Source: Thiothrix winogradskyi (lineage in GTDB: Bacteria; Pseudomonadota; Gammaproteobacteria; Thiotrichales; Thiotrichaceae). Taken from it: DNA of 64,000 bases. The notes beneath the pieces are model-generated. The model made no database searches. It saw only the letters and a program-made list of their open reading frames with translations, and was not told where the DNA came from. This document shows, piece after piece, positions 1 through 7,984 of the stretch; positions within the stretch are counted from its first letter, which is position 1, and each line of letters begins with the position of its first letter. The DNA lies in contig NZ_CP091244.1 in the NCBI RefSeq assembly GCF_021650935.1, positions 1,674,001 through 1,738,000 of the forward strand. The letters run 5' to 3'. A program made the translations under genes and the position numbers.

Positions 1-93
1 CGCTGCCAATGCTGCGAAATCTTCCAGCAACACCTGCCAGCTCGTATCAGCGGGGGCTAGCGGTATAATAATGGATAGCTTGCCCGTTGACAT
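1..93 (-). CDS. Glycosyltransferase N-terminus, arsenosugar-type (partial)
   Basis: Only the first 31 codons lie in the window. The minus-strand frame starts at an ATG whose A is the last base of the upstream arsS stop codon (TGATG overlap). It reads MSTGKLSIIIPLAPADTSW and then continues to the window edge without a stop. The SIIIP beta strand is the typical start of a family 2 (GT-A fold) glycosyltransferase, and a glycosyltransferase of the TIGR04283 type often sits beside arsS in arsenosugar clusters. The identity rests on this short N-terminus plus the translational coupling, so it is a reasoned guess. Confidence 0.5.
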   Translation of the reverse strand, partial: MSTGKLSIIIPLAPADTSWQVLLEDFAALAA

Positions 94-1052
94 CAAAGCA
101 ACGACCCACCGCAGGAACTCCCCGCGCCCGCTGTACAACCAAAGCAATGATTCGCCACCACAATATCCTGCGTAATCTCATCCAGATGATTAATCGCCAT
201 CACCTGACGTGCCCGCCCAGCTACCGGCATTTCCAGCATTTGGTTAAAATCACAATCATAAATTTGCCCGTCAAAACCGACCGAAATTAGGTTCGTACAC
301 ATGACTCCTTGTGCCGCACTCAGGTTAAAATTATCCAGCAATAACTGCATATACGCCGCCAACTCACCGTCACGTTCCAAAACATGGCGGTAGCGTTTGA
401 TCGGCATATTGGTAATGGTAAACAACTGATTAAATTCAATGCCGAAATCATCGAACAGACGCTGTTTGTAATCATGCTGTAATGCATGTTGATTCGGTGG
501 CAGGAACGCGCCGCCGGGGTTATACACCAGATTCAACACCAGACCACTGCCTGCTTTACCGTAACCCAAGCTATTCAGTAGCCGTAAGCCCTGAATGCTT
601 TTATCGAAAACAAAACGCCCGCGCTGCGCTTCCACGTTTTCTTTGGTATAGCAGGGCAGCGATGCCACAATCTCTACCCCTTGCTGTGCCAAAAATTCAG
701 CCGTATCTGCTTGCCCCGGTTCATACAGCACGGTCAGATTGCAACGGTCGATGACCTTGCGCCCTAGCTTGCGGATTTCAGACACAAAATAACGAAAATG
801 CGGATTCAATTCCGGTGCGCCGCCGGTAATATCCACGGTGTGTACAGCCGGTGCGGTACGCAATAAATCCAACAAACGTTCCAAGGTAGGCAATGCCATA
901 TTGTCAGGATGTTTGGGGCCTGCCTCGACATGGCAATGGTGGCAAGCCTGATTGCAACGTTTGCCGATATTCACTTGCAGCGTGGTGATGTTGGGGCGTT
1001 TTAATGGCAGATTTTCTGCCGCTAAGCGTTGTGCAAAAGCATTCGATTGCAT
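93..1052 (-). CDS. arsS: Radical SAM protein ArsS, arsenosugar biosynthesis
   Basis: A 319-residue protein with the radical SAM cluster motif CNQACHHC near residue 33, followed by HVEAGP, and with a Cys-rich tail (CFGCTAGAGSSCGG). Both are hallmarks of the ArsS/DUF3641 family. By family knowledge these enzymes add a 5'-deoxyadenosyl group to dimethylarsenite in the arsenosugar pathway. It is coupled to a downstream glycosyltransferase fragment and starts one base after the stop of the preceding oxidoreductase gene, so the three form one operon. No ArsM methyltransferase is visible in the window. The family call is firm; the substrate is taken from the family. Confidence 0.85.
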   Translation of the reverse strand: MQSNAFAQRLAAENLPLKRPNITTLQVNIGKRCNQACHHCHVEAGPKHPDNMALPTLERLLDLLRTAPAVHTVDITGGAPELNPHFRYFVSEIRKLGRKVIDRCNLTVLYEPGQADTAEFLAQQGVEIVASLPCYTKENVEAQRGRFVFDKSIQGLRLLNSLGYGKAGSGLVLNLVYNPGGAFLPPNQHALQHDYKQRLFDDFGIEFNQLFTITNMPIKRYRHVLERDGELAAYMQLLLDNFNLSAAQGVMCTNLISVGFDGQIYDCDFNQMLEMPVAGRARQVMAINHLDEITQDIVVANHCFGCTAGAGSSCGGSLL

Positions 1053-3185
1053 TTAATGTCTTCTCCAAGTATGGAATTTTTCTAGCCAGTTCAGCACCGT
1101 TGCCGGGGCATGTGCTCGCTTCCAGTTACCTGCCGCGTATTTATTGGCTTCACTCATGGTCGGGTAAATATGAATCGTGCCGAGAATTTTATTCAGACCG
1201 AGTTTGTATTTCATCGCCAGTACAAACTCTGGGATTAAATCCCCCGCGCCTTTCCCCATGATCGTGACTCCAAGAATCGTGTCCTTCCCCGGTACGGTGA
1301 GGACTTTCACCAGACCATGATCAGCACTGTCGGCAATCGCTCGATCCAGATCATCAATGCCGTAGGTGGTGACTTCATAAGCAACGCCCTGCTGTGTTGC
1401 CTCTTTTTCATTTAAGCCGACCCGTGCCACTTCCGGGTCAGTAAACGTCGCCCAAGGAATCACCCGATAATCCACCTTGAAACGTTTCACACTGCCGAAC
1501 AAGGCATTCACACTGGCAAACCATGCCTGATGCGCGGCAACATGGGTAAATTGATAAGGGCCGGTCACATCACCGACCACATGAATATTCGGGAAATTGG
1601 TCGCCAGAAATTCATTGGCTGCCACCGTGCCACGCTCAGTCAGCTCCACACCCAAGGTTTCCAAACCAAAGCCGCTCACATTCGCTTGCCGCCCTAACGC
1701 CAATAACACCTTATCGAACACCAGTTGTTTGGTTTGCCCTTGCGCTTCACACACCATGAGCTGCTGGTCGTTTTCGCGGCGGAATTCCAAGGCTTTATGC
1801 CCGGTCAACACCGTGATGCCATCGGCTGCAAACTGTTGGCGTACCTGTGCGGCAACCTCATCATCTTCACGGATCAGAATTTGCGGAGCCATTTCGACCA
1901 AGGTGACTTGACTGCCCAAGCGGGCAAATGCCTGTGCCAGTTCACAACCGATTGGCCCACCGCCCAGCACTAATAAGCGCGTGGGTTGTTCCTGCAACGC
2001 CCAGAGCGTATCACTGGTCAGGTAGTCTACGCTGTCCAAACCCTTAATCGGTGGAACCAGTGGTCGCGCTCCGGTGGCGATAATGATATTGCGCGTGGTC
2101 AACGTCTCACCATTCACCTCAACCCGGTAAGGGTCAATAATCCGCGCCGCGCCTTCGATCACCTTCACCCCCAAGCCGGTATAACGCTCGATGGAATCAT
2201 GCGGTTCGATTTTGCTAATGACCTGTTTCACCCGCGCCATCACGTCAGCAAAATCAAATTCGGCTTCCATGCGTTTAATGCCGTATTGTGCAGAATGCTT
2301 GGCTTCGCTCAATGCTTTAGCGGTGCGAATTAATGCCTTACTGGGAACACAGCCGGTATTTAAGCAATCCCCACCCATTTTATGTTTTTCAATTAAAGTG
2401 ACTTTGGCTTTCACTGCGGCGGCAATGTAAGCAGAAACCAAACCGCCCGAACCCGCCCCAATCACAATCAGGTTATTATCGAAGGTTGTGGGTTTATTAA
2501 ATGGAGCAAGGATTTTATTGGCACGAATCCGATCCATGATTTTCTTCGCCACCAGCGGGAACGTGCCTAATAACACGAAGGCGACAATAATGCCGGGTGA
2601 CAAAATCCCTGCCAACGAGTCCAACTGTGCCAACTGCGTACCGGCATAGACATACACAACCGTACCCGCCAACATCCCCAATTGGCTCACCCAATAGAAT
2701 GTCTTGGTACGGAAGTTAGTAATCCCCATCAGTAAGTTGATCAGGAAAAACGGGAATAGGGGAACCAAGCGCAACGCAAACAGGTATAAAGCGCCTTCTT
2801 TGGTAATACCGGCGTTAATGGCTTGCAATTTATCGGGGTAGCGAGCACGCAAACTATCCCGCAAAACATAGCGCGACACCATAAACGCCAGCGTAGCACC
2901 GAGCGTGCTCGCGAATGACACCATGATTACCCCTGTCACCAAGCCAAACAATGCCCCCGCCAGCACCGTCATAATCGCCGCACCGGGCAGGGATAAAGCC
3001 GTCACCGCCAGGTAGATCACGAAGAAAATCAGCAAAGTACTGAGGGTGTTTGCCGCGTAGTGCGCAGCAAAGGCATCTTGCTGGGCTTTAATGTAATCCA
3101 GCGAAAAATACTGCTGCAAATCAAAGATGAAAAAAGCAGCAATAGCACTAAGGAGTGCCGCAATGAGCAGGGTTTTCTGGTTCAT
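1053..3185 (-). CDS. VTT (TVP38/DedA-like) membrane domain fused to FAD pyridine-nucleotide disulfide oxidoreductase
   Basis: A 710-residue two-domain protein. Residues 1-220 are hydrophobic with a VTT/TVP38 pattern (LPGAAIMTVLAGALFG near 66-81, then FALRLVPLFPFFLIN near 136-150). Residues 235-700 form a class I disulfide reductase: the FAD motif GAGSGG near 243, the redox pair GGDCLNTGC (Cys274/Cys279), a second Rossmann motif (GGGPIGCE), and a C-terminal dimerisation domain containing HIYPTMSE. It resembles mercuric reductase and dihydrolipoamide dehydrogenase but has no N-terminal HMA domain. The last base before arsS is its stop codon, so the two are co-transcribed. The substrate is unknown; a membrane-tethered redox role tied to arsenic is inference. 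Confidence 0.85.
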   Translation of the reverse strand: MNQKTLLIAALLSAIAAFFIFDLQQYFSLDYIKAQQDAFAAHYAANTLSTLLIFFVIYLAVTALSLPGAAIMTVLAGALFGLVTGVIMVSFASTLGATLAFMVSRYVLRDSLRARYPDKLQAINAGITKEGALYLFALRLVPLFPFFLINLLMGITNFRTKTFYWVSQLGMLAGTVVYVYAGTQLAQLDSLAGILSPGIIVAFVLLGTFPLVAKKIMDRIRANKILAPFNKPTTFDNNLIVIGAGSGGLVSAYIAAAVKAKVTLIEKHKMGGDCLNTGCVPSKALIRTAKALSEAKHSAQYGIKRMEAEFDFADVMARVKQVISKIEPHDSIERYTGLGVKVIEGAARIIDPYRVEVNGETLTTRNIIIATGARPLVPPIKGLDSVDYLTSDTLWALQEQPTRLLVLGGGPIGCELAQAFARLGSQVTLVEMAPQILIREDDEVAAQVRQQFAADGITVLTGHKALEFRRENDQQLMVCEAQGQTKQLVFDKVLLALGRQANVSGFGLETLGVELTERGTVAANEFLATNFPNIHVVGDVTGPYQFTHVAAHQAWFASVNALFGSVKRFKVDYRVIPWATFTDPEVARVGLNEKEATQQGVAYEVTTYGIDDLDRAIADSADHGLVKVLTVPGKDTILGVTIMGKGAGDLIPEFVLAMKYKLGLNKILGTIHIYPTMSEANKYAAGNWKRAHAPATVLNWLEKFHTWRRH

Positions 3186-3210
3186 GGGGTGAGCCTTTTA
3201 TTATGAGTGT

Positions 3211-3873
3211 TTATTTGCTGGAAAAGAAAATATCACCGTAAGCAGCTTGCGCCTCTCCTTTACTGTTATCGGTATCGGTCATAATTGCTACCGCATCAAT
3301 GTAACGCACCTCAGTGCCGAATAACTGTTTGAAATCGGCAGCGACATTGCGCTTTTCCTTAACCATTCCCATCGGTTTGTCTTTCTCACCACGCACCGCC
3401 AGCATTTTGGCATTATCCGGCAAAAAGGCATTGCCCCAGCTTTGACCAGGCGGCGTATTGCTTGCCCAGACATAATTGACGGCTTTACTGTTCCATTTTA
3501 GCAAACCGCCATCGACAACCACATAAACCCTTGCGGCGTAATCATCGCCCGCTTTGGTTTGCTCATTCAAATCGGGCAGTTGATTTTGAATTTGCCATGA
3601 CCAATTCAGAAAAGGCGTTTCCTGTAAATCGACACGGATACGGCGCACCAAACCAGAAGCACTCGCTTGACTGGTAGCGGTTAGCACGGTTTCCTTGCCT
3701 TGTTGCTCGAATTCATAAGCGGTCTTGCCGCTAAACACTTGCGGTTTCCAGTCAGTAAGCTGCTGTTGGGAAAAGTCACCCACGGGTACATTGTCGGCTG
3801 CCATTAGCGGGTGGCTCGCCATAACACCTAAAATAATCAATGTTTTATATACGTTGCGTTGCCATGTGTTCAT
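3211..3873 (-). CDS. DUF3047 periplasmic protein
   Basis: A 220-residue protein with a cleavable signal peptide (hydrophobic stretch ending ASHPLMAAD near residue 26). The body matches the DUF3047 family pattern: WSWQIQNQLP, a DDYAARVYVV strand, the NYVWASNTPPGQ motif, then RNVAADFKQLFG and a final AYGDIFFS strand. The fold is probably a secreted beta-sandwich; no enzymatic function is established for the family. It lies 25 bases upstream of the VTT-oxidoreductase gene on the same strand and may head that operon. No catalytic residues are claimed. Confidence 0.7.
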   Translation of the reverse strand: MNTWQRNVYKTLIILGVMASHPLMAADNVPVGDFSQQQLTDWKPQVFSGKTAYEFEQQGKETVLTATSQASASGLVRRIRVDLQETPFLNWSWQIQNQLPDLNEQTKAGDDYAARVYVVVDGGLLKWNSKAVNYVWASNTPPGQSWGNAFLPDNAKMLAVRGEKDKPMGMVKEKRNVAADFKQLFGTEVRYIDAVAIMTDTDNSKGEAQAAYGDIFFSSK

Positions 3874-4066
3874 TATTAACCTTCCTGTTAAGCTATGTAC
3901 TGATTAATACGTCACAGGTGCTAGTTTGGATGCAGCGCAAACGTGTAATGAAGACCGTTTTGAATCTTGGTAGTATGCCCAGCAGATAATGCCCAGTGTG
4001 CGACTTGTGTGGAACATGGAGTCAAATCGCGCCTGACCTCTTGGATTTTTATGATTTTTGATGCTT

Positions 4067-4318
4067 ATGATGACTAAAATTTTGCACCTGATTGATAATA
4101 TACCTGTTGTCCTGCTACTGCTGGTCGCCCTGACGCTTGGTTTAGCCCCCTTTGTTCCTGAGCCACACTTGTGGGAAAAGTTAAAAATGCTCGGCGCAGG
4201 CACACTGAGCAAGCCGATCGACATCTTTGATTTACTGCTTCATGCCATACCTTGGATTGTCTTATTGTTAAAATTAGCCCGTATGGCTTATTTAAAGCGA
4301 ACGGGCGACGTTAGTTAG
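4067..4318 (+). CDS. Small membrane protein found near RND exporters
   Basis: About 83 residues. One hydrophobic helix follows the start (NIPVVLLLLVALTLGLAPF), then the conserved-looking stretch PEPHLWEKLKMLGAGTLSKP and a second helix (FDLLLHAIPWIVLLLKLA). Similar short proteins are often annotated only as RND transporter-associated. Several in-frame starts exist (TTG at 4058, ATG at 4061, 4067 and 4070). None has a strong ribosome-binding site; 4067 gives the tidiest N-terminus. It converges on the RND operon with 17 bases between stops. The function is unknown. Confidence 0.6.
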   Translation: MMTKILHLIDNIPVVLLLLVALTLGLAPFVPEPHLWEKLKMLGAGTLSKPIDIFDLLLHAIPWIVLLLKLARMAYLKRTGDVS

Positions 4319-4335
4319 GTAACTGAGTTTGCTTC

Positions 4336-4749
4336 CTATTGCTTCGGTGTTTCTGCCTGAGGTTTTTGGAACGGCGTATAACGCACTGTCAGCGGCGCAG
4401 GCGTAACCGACAGCACCACTTTCATGTCATCGCTGATCTTGAAATCACCCGTGCCTTTCAGCAGATTTTCTTCTGCCGGTTCCAGCTTTACCTCGGTTTT
4501 GGTTTCGCCAGACAGTATTGTGGCAGTGGCAGTCATGCCCGCACTGGGTTGCGCCTCATTCCCATGATCCATCACGTAAACCGTGAGTTCCTTGTCCTTG
4601 ACCACCAGTTCGAGATGGTAGGCATCGGTCATGCGGATTTGCCCGCCATGTGGCGTTGGTTGGCTATCGAGGTATTCATCGGTGTGTGCCAGCGCGTAGC
4701 CAGCAATTAACAGCGAGGCAGCAAACAGGGTGGTTTTAAACAGTTTCAT
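4336..4749 (-). CDS. Periplasmic accessory protein of the metal efflux operon
   Basis: A 137-residue protein with a signal peptide (MKLFKTTLFAASLLIAGYALA) and a short His-containing mature N-terminus (HTDEYLDSQPTPHGG). The rest looks like a beta-rich domain (YHLELVVKDKELTVYVMDHG). It overlaps the end of the RND pump gene by 14 bases and is the last gene of the operon. Its strand pattern resembles the N-terminal non-barrel domain of the operon's adaptor protein, so a metal-sensing or metal-handling role is plausible, but no family with known function is recognised. Confidence 0.65.
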   Translation of the reverse strand: MKLFKTTLFAASLLIAGYALAHTDEYLDSQPTPHGGQIRMTDAYHLELVVKDKELTVYVMDHGNEAQPSAGMTATATILSGETKTEVKLEPAEENLLKGTGDFKISDDMKVVLSVTPAPLTVRYTPFQKPQAETPKQ

Positions 4750-7700
4750 GAGAATCTCCTTGAGTGGATAACAAATGGTGTAACGGTTGTTCGCCCCAGC
4801 GGTAAAACAGCACCGGAGTAAGCAGGGTGTCCAGCAGGGTGGAGCTGACCAACCCGCCGAAAATGACTAATGCCACCGGGTAGAGGATTTCCTTACCCGG
4901 ATCGCCGCCCGCCAGCAGCAGCGGTAACAGCGCGAAAGCTGCCACCAGCGCGGTCATCAGTACCGGCGTCAAACGTTCCAGACTGCCGCGCACGATCATG
5001 GGGATGCCGAAGGTTTCGCCTTCATGCCGCACCAGATTGATGTAATGGCTGATTTTGAGGATGCCGTTACGGGTCGAAATTCCCGCCAGCGTGATAAAAC
5101 CCACCAAACTCGCCACCGATAGCGTTTGCCCCGCCAGCCACAATGCCACCACGCCGCCCACCAGTGCCAGCGGAATATTTCCCATGATAATGAGAGCCAG
5201 CACACTGGACTGGTAACGGCTGTACAACACCAAAAAAATCAGCGTCAGCGACACCAATGCGAGCATGGCAATGAGTTGGGTGGCTTGCTCTTGTGCCTGA
5301 AATTGCCCTTCCAAGCGAGTGAAATAGCCTTCGGGAAGCGGAAACGTTGCCAGTTCCGCTCGAATCGCTTGCACCACGGCTGCCATGTCCGCGTCAGCGG
5401 CGGCATTGGCAGACAGCACCATACGGCGGCGGCTGTTTTCGCGCACAATCTGGTTGGGGCCGCTGCTGTCTTCGATGCTGGCAATTTGCTGCAAGGGGAT
5501 GTAACCGGAGTGGGTTTCCACCAATAAGTTGCGTAAGCCGTGGGCAGTGCGGTCAGCGTCTTGCAGGCGAATCACTACGTCGGCACGGCGATTATTGTCC
5601 AGCACTTGGGCAACGGTTGCGCCATTGGCAAGGGTTTCGAGTGCCTGATTGATGCTGGCAGGGGTAACGCCGTATTGCTGCACTTTGCTGTAATCCACCC
5701 GTACCTGCAATTGCGGGATGCGCACTTGCTTTTCGAGCTGCAAATCGACCACGCCGGGAATCGCCGCCAAGCGGGTTTGCAGTTCTGTTGCCAGACTGCG
5801 CAAGGTGTCGGTGTCATCGCCAAACACTTTCAAGGCAATTTGCGCCCTGACTCCAGAGAGCATGTGATCCAGACGGTGCGAAATCGGTTGCCCGATATTG
5901 ACGGAAGCCGGAATCACCGCCAAGCGCGTGCGGATGTCCGCCAATACCGCATCACGTCCCCGTTCTGACGGTTCCAGATCCACATCAATTTCACTGGAAT
6001 GCACTCCTTCGGCGTGTTCATCCAATTCGGCGCGTCCGGTACGCCGCCCGACCTGTTTCACCTCCGGCACTTGCAGCAACAGGTTTTCTGCCAGCGTACC
6101 AATGCGGTTGGATTCCGTCAGCGAAATGCCCGGTTGCAACATCATGCTGATCGTCAACGTACCCTCATTGAACGCGGGCAAGAACGCACGCGGGAAAAAC
6201 GGAATGCTGGCAATAGCGATCAACACCACGATCAACGCGCCGCTGAGCAAGAGCCTGACGTGACGGAATGACCAATACAGCACGTGGGTGTCGAGGCGTT
6301 TGAGGAAGCGGACTAGCGGGGAGTCGTGGTAGTCCCGTAGGGGCGGTTCGCGAACCGCCCCTACCCCCAACAAGTAATAGCACAGCACCGGAGTCACCGT
6401 AACTGCCACCCCCAGACTCGCCAGTATCGACACAATGTAGGCAACGCCCAGCGGTGTAAACAACCGTCCCTCAATCCCCGCCAGAAAGAACAGCGGCACG
6501 AATACCAGCACCACAATCAGCGTGGCATACACCACCCCGGAACGCACTTCTTTTGATGCTGCTGCAATCACCTGCAAGGCAGGCAACGGTTGTGGTCGCA
6601 AGGCATTTTGGCGCAGGCGGCGCAGCACGTTTTCCACATCCACCACCGCATCATCCACCAGTTCGCCCAAGGCAATCGCCAAACCGCCCAGTGTCATGGT
6701 ATTGACCGACAAGCCAAACGCATGGAACACCAACGCTGCCGCCAACAATGACAGCGGGATGGCAGTCAAGGAAATCACGGTGGTACGCACATTCAGTAGG
6801 AATAAAAACAGCACAATCACCACCATGATTGCCCCGTCAAGCAAGGCTTCTTCCACATTGTTGATGGCGGCTTCAATGAAATTGGCTTGCTTGAACAGCA
6901 GGTTGTCCGCCTTGATGCCCGCTGGCATATTGCGGTTGAGTTCTGCCAGTGCCGCTTCCACTTCGCTGGTCAGTTTGACCGTATCGACACCGGGTTGTTT
7001 TTGTACCGACAGGATAACCGCAGGCTTGCCCATGAAGCTGGCTTCCCCGCGTTTCACTCCAGCGGCAAATTCCACTTGCGCCACCTGTTGCAGCAAAATC
7101 GGCACGTCGTCACGATGCGCTACCACCAGTTGTTGCATGTCTTCCAGCCGAGTAGTGCGCCCGATATTGCGGATCAGGTACTCCTGTGACTGTGATTCCA
7201 GAAAGCCGCCGCTGGTATTGCTGGCAAAGCCGTGCAGCGTCGTTTGTAACTGATTAAGACTGATTTGCAAGCGTTCCATGTTCGCCACATCCGGGGTAAT
7301 GCGGTACTGGCGCACTTCACCGCCCATCGGGATCACTTGCGATACCCCCGGAATCCCCAGCAAGCGCGGGCGCACCACCCACTCCGCCAAATCCCGCACC
7401 TCCATCGGGGAAAGGGATCCATCTCCAGCCTGTCCCGAAGAAACCCCTCCTAACCTCCCCTTATCAGGGGAGGGATAAGATACGGAGTCCGTCTTGGCTC
7501 CTCCCCTGATAAGGGGAAGCGGAGGAGGGGTTTCTTCGATTGTCATCGCCACCAGCAAAATTTCCCCCATGATCGAACTGATCGGCGACATTTGCGGCAC
7601 AACCTCGGCAGGCAACTGGCTGCTGACTGCCCCCAGCCGTTCGGAAACCTGCTGGCGGTTGCGGTAAATATCCGTCCCCCAGCCAAATTCCACGTACACA

Positions 7701-7975
7701 ATCGACAGCCCTACCCCGGAAACCGAACGCACTCGCGTCACGCCTTCCAAGCCGTTCATTGCCGTTTCCAGCGGGAATGTGACCAGTTGTTCGACTTCTT
7801 CCGGTGCCATGCCGTGTGCTTCGGTCATCAGGGTGACAGTCGGCTTGTTGAGGTCGGGGAATACATCCACCGGCAATTGCCGCAGGGTAAACAGCCCGTA
7901 GAGCAGCAACAGTACGGCTCCCATGAGCACGAATAGCCGTTGTTTCAGGCTGACATCAATAATGGCATTAAACAT
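4736..7975 (-). CDS. Heavy-metal RND efflux pump, CusA/CzcA family
   Basis: A 1079-residue inner-membrane proton-driven exporter. The N-terminus is typical (LKQRLFVLMGAVLLLLYGL, then LPVDVFPDLNKPTV). The TM4 region carries ALGELVDDAVVDVENV with the acidic residues used for proton relay. A second repeat half ends with ATLVAAFALLPLLLAGG. The protein is longer than usual (about 1030-1050) because two palindromic DNA repeats are translated in frame: one gives about 34 residues near 147-180 in the periplasmic porter domain, the other about 10 residues near 537-546 in the central cytoplasmic loop. The reading frame stays open through both. The adaptor gene lies 9 bases upstream. Metal specificity (Cu/Ag versus Zn/Co/Cd) cannot be set from what is visible. 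Confidence 0.9.
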   Translation of the reverse strand: MFNAIIDVSLKQRLFVLMGAVLLLLYGLFTLRQLPVDVFPDLNKPTVTLMTEAHGMAPEEVEQLVTFPLETAMNGLEGVTRVRSVSGVGLSIVYVEFGWGTDIYRNRQQVSERLGAVSSQLPAEVVPQMSPISSIMGEILLVAMTIEETPPPLPLIRGGAKTDSVSYPSPDKGRLGGVSSGQAGDGSLSPMEVRDLAEWVVRPRLLGIPGVSQVIPMGGEVRQYRITPDVANMERLQISLNQLQTTLHGFASNTSGGFLESQSQEYLIRNIGRTTRLEDMQQLVVAHRDDVPILLQQVAQVEFAAGVKRGEASFMGKPAVILSVQKQPGVDTVKLTSEVEAALAELNRNMPAGIKADNLLFKQANFIEAAINNVEEALLDGAIMVVIVLFLFLLNVRTTVISLTAIPLSLLAAALVFHAFGLSVNTMTLGGLAIALGELVDDAVVDVENVLRRLRQNALRPQPLPALQVIAAASKEVRSGVVYATLIVVLVFVPLFFLAGIEGRLFTPLGVAYIVSILASLGVAVTVTPVLCYYLLGVGAVREPPLRDYHDSPLVRFLKRLDTHVLYWSFRHVRLLLSGALIVVLIAIASIPFFPRAFLPAFNEGTLTISMMLQPGISLTESNRIGTLAENLLLQVPEVKQVGRRTGRAELDEHAEGVHSSEIDVDLEPSERGRDAVLADIRTRLAVIPASVNIGQPISHRLDHMLSGVRAQIALKVFGDDTDTLRSLATELQTRLAAIPGVVDLQLEKQVRIPQLQVRVDYSKVQQYGVTPASINQALETLANGATVAQVLDNNRRADVVIRLQDADRTAHGLRNLLVETHSGYIPLQQIASIEDSSGPNQIVRENSRRRMVLSANAAADADMAAVVQAIRAELATFPLPEGYFTRLEGQFQAQEQATQLIAMLALVSLTLIFLVLYSRYQSSVLALIIMGNIPLALVGGVVALWLAGQTLSVASLVGFITLAGISTRNGILKISHYINLVRHEGETFGIPMIVRGSLERLTPVLMTALVAAFALLPLLLAGGDPGKEILYPVALVIFGGLVSSTLLDTLLTPVLFYRWGEQPLHHLLSTQGDSHETV
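6337..6364. repeat. 28-bp perfect REP-like palindrome inside the RND gene
   Basis: A perfect 28-bp palindrome with arms GTAGGGGCGGTTCG and CGAACCGCCCCTAC. It is translated in the RND pump frame as part of VGAVREPPLR, in the loop after the sixth membrane helix. This looks like a mobile palindromic unit rather than selected coding sequence. Confidence 0.85.
7437..7537. repeat. 101-bp inverted-repeat element inserted in frame in the RND gene
   Basis: The outer arms GAAGAAACCCCTCC and GGAGGGGTTTCTTC enclose inner arms CCTCCCCTTATCAGGGGAGG and its near-complement. The whole unit folds into a long cruciform or hairpin. It is read in the pump frame as a Pro/Gly/Ser-rich segment (PPPLPLIRGG ... PDKGRLGG). 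The termini match the 175-bp element at 42659-42833, so both belong to one family. Confidence 0.85.
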
Positions 7976-7984
7976 GGTAGCCCC

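Noticed and set aside
482..754. Plus-strand open frames opposite arsS, the RND pump, the Mrp genes and other long genes
   Set aside because: They have no ribosome-binding sites or family patterns and mirror strongly coding genes on the other strand.
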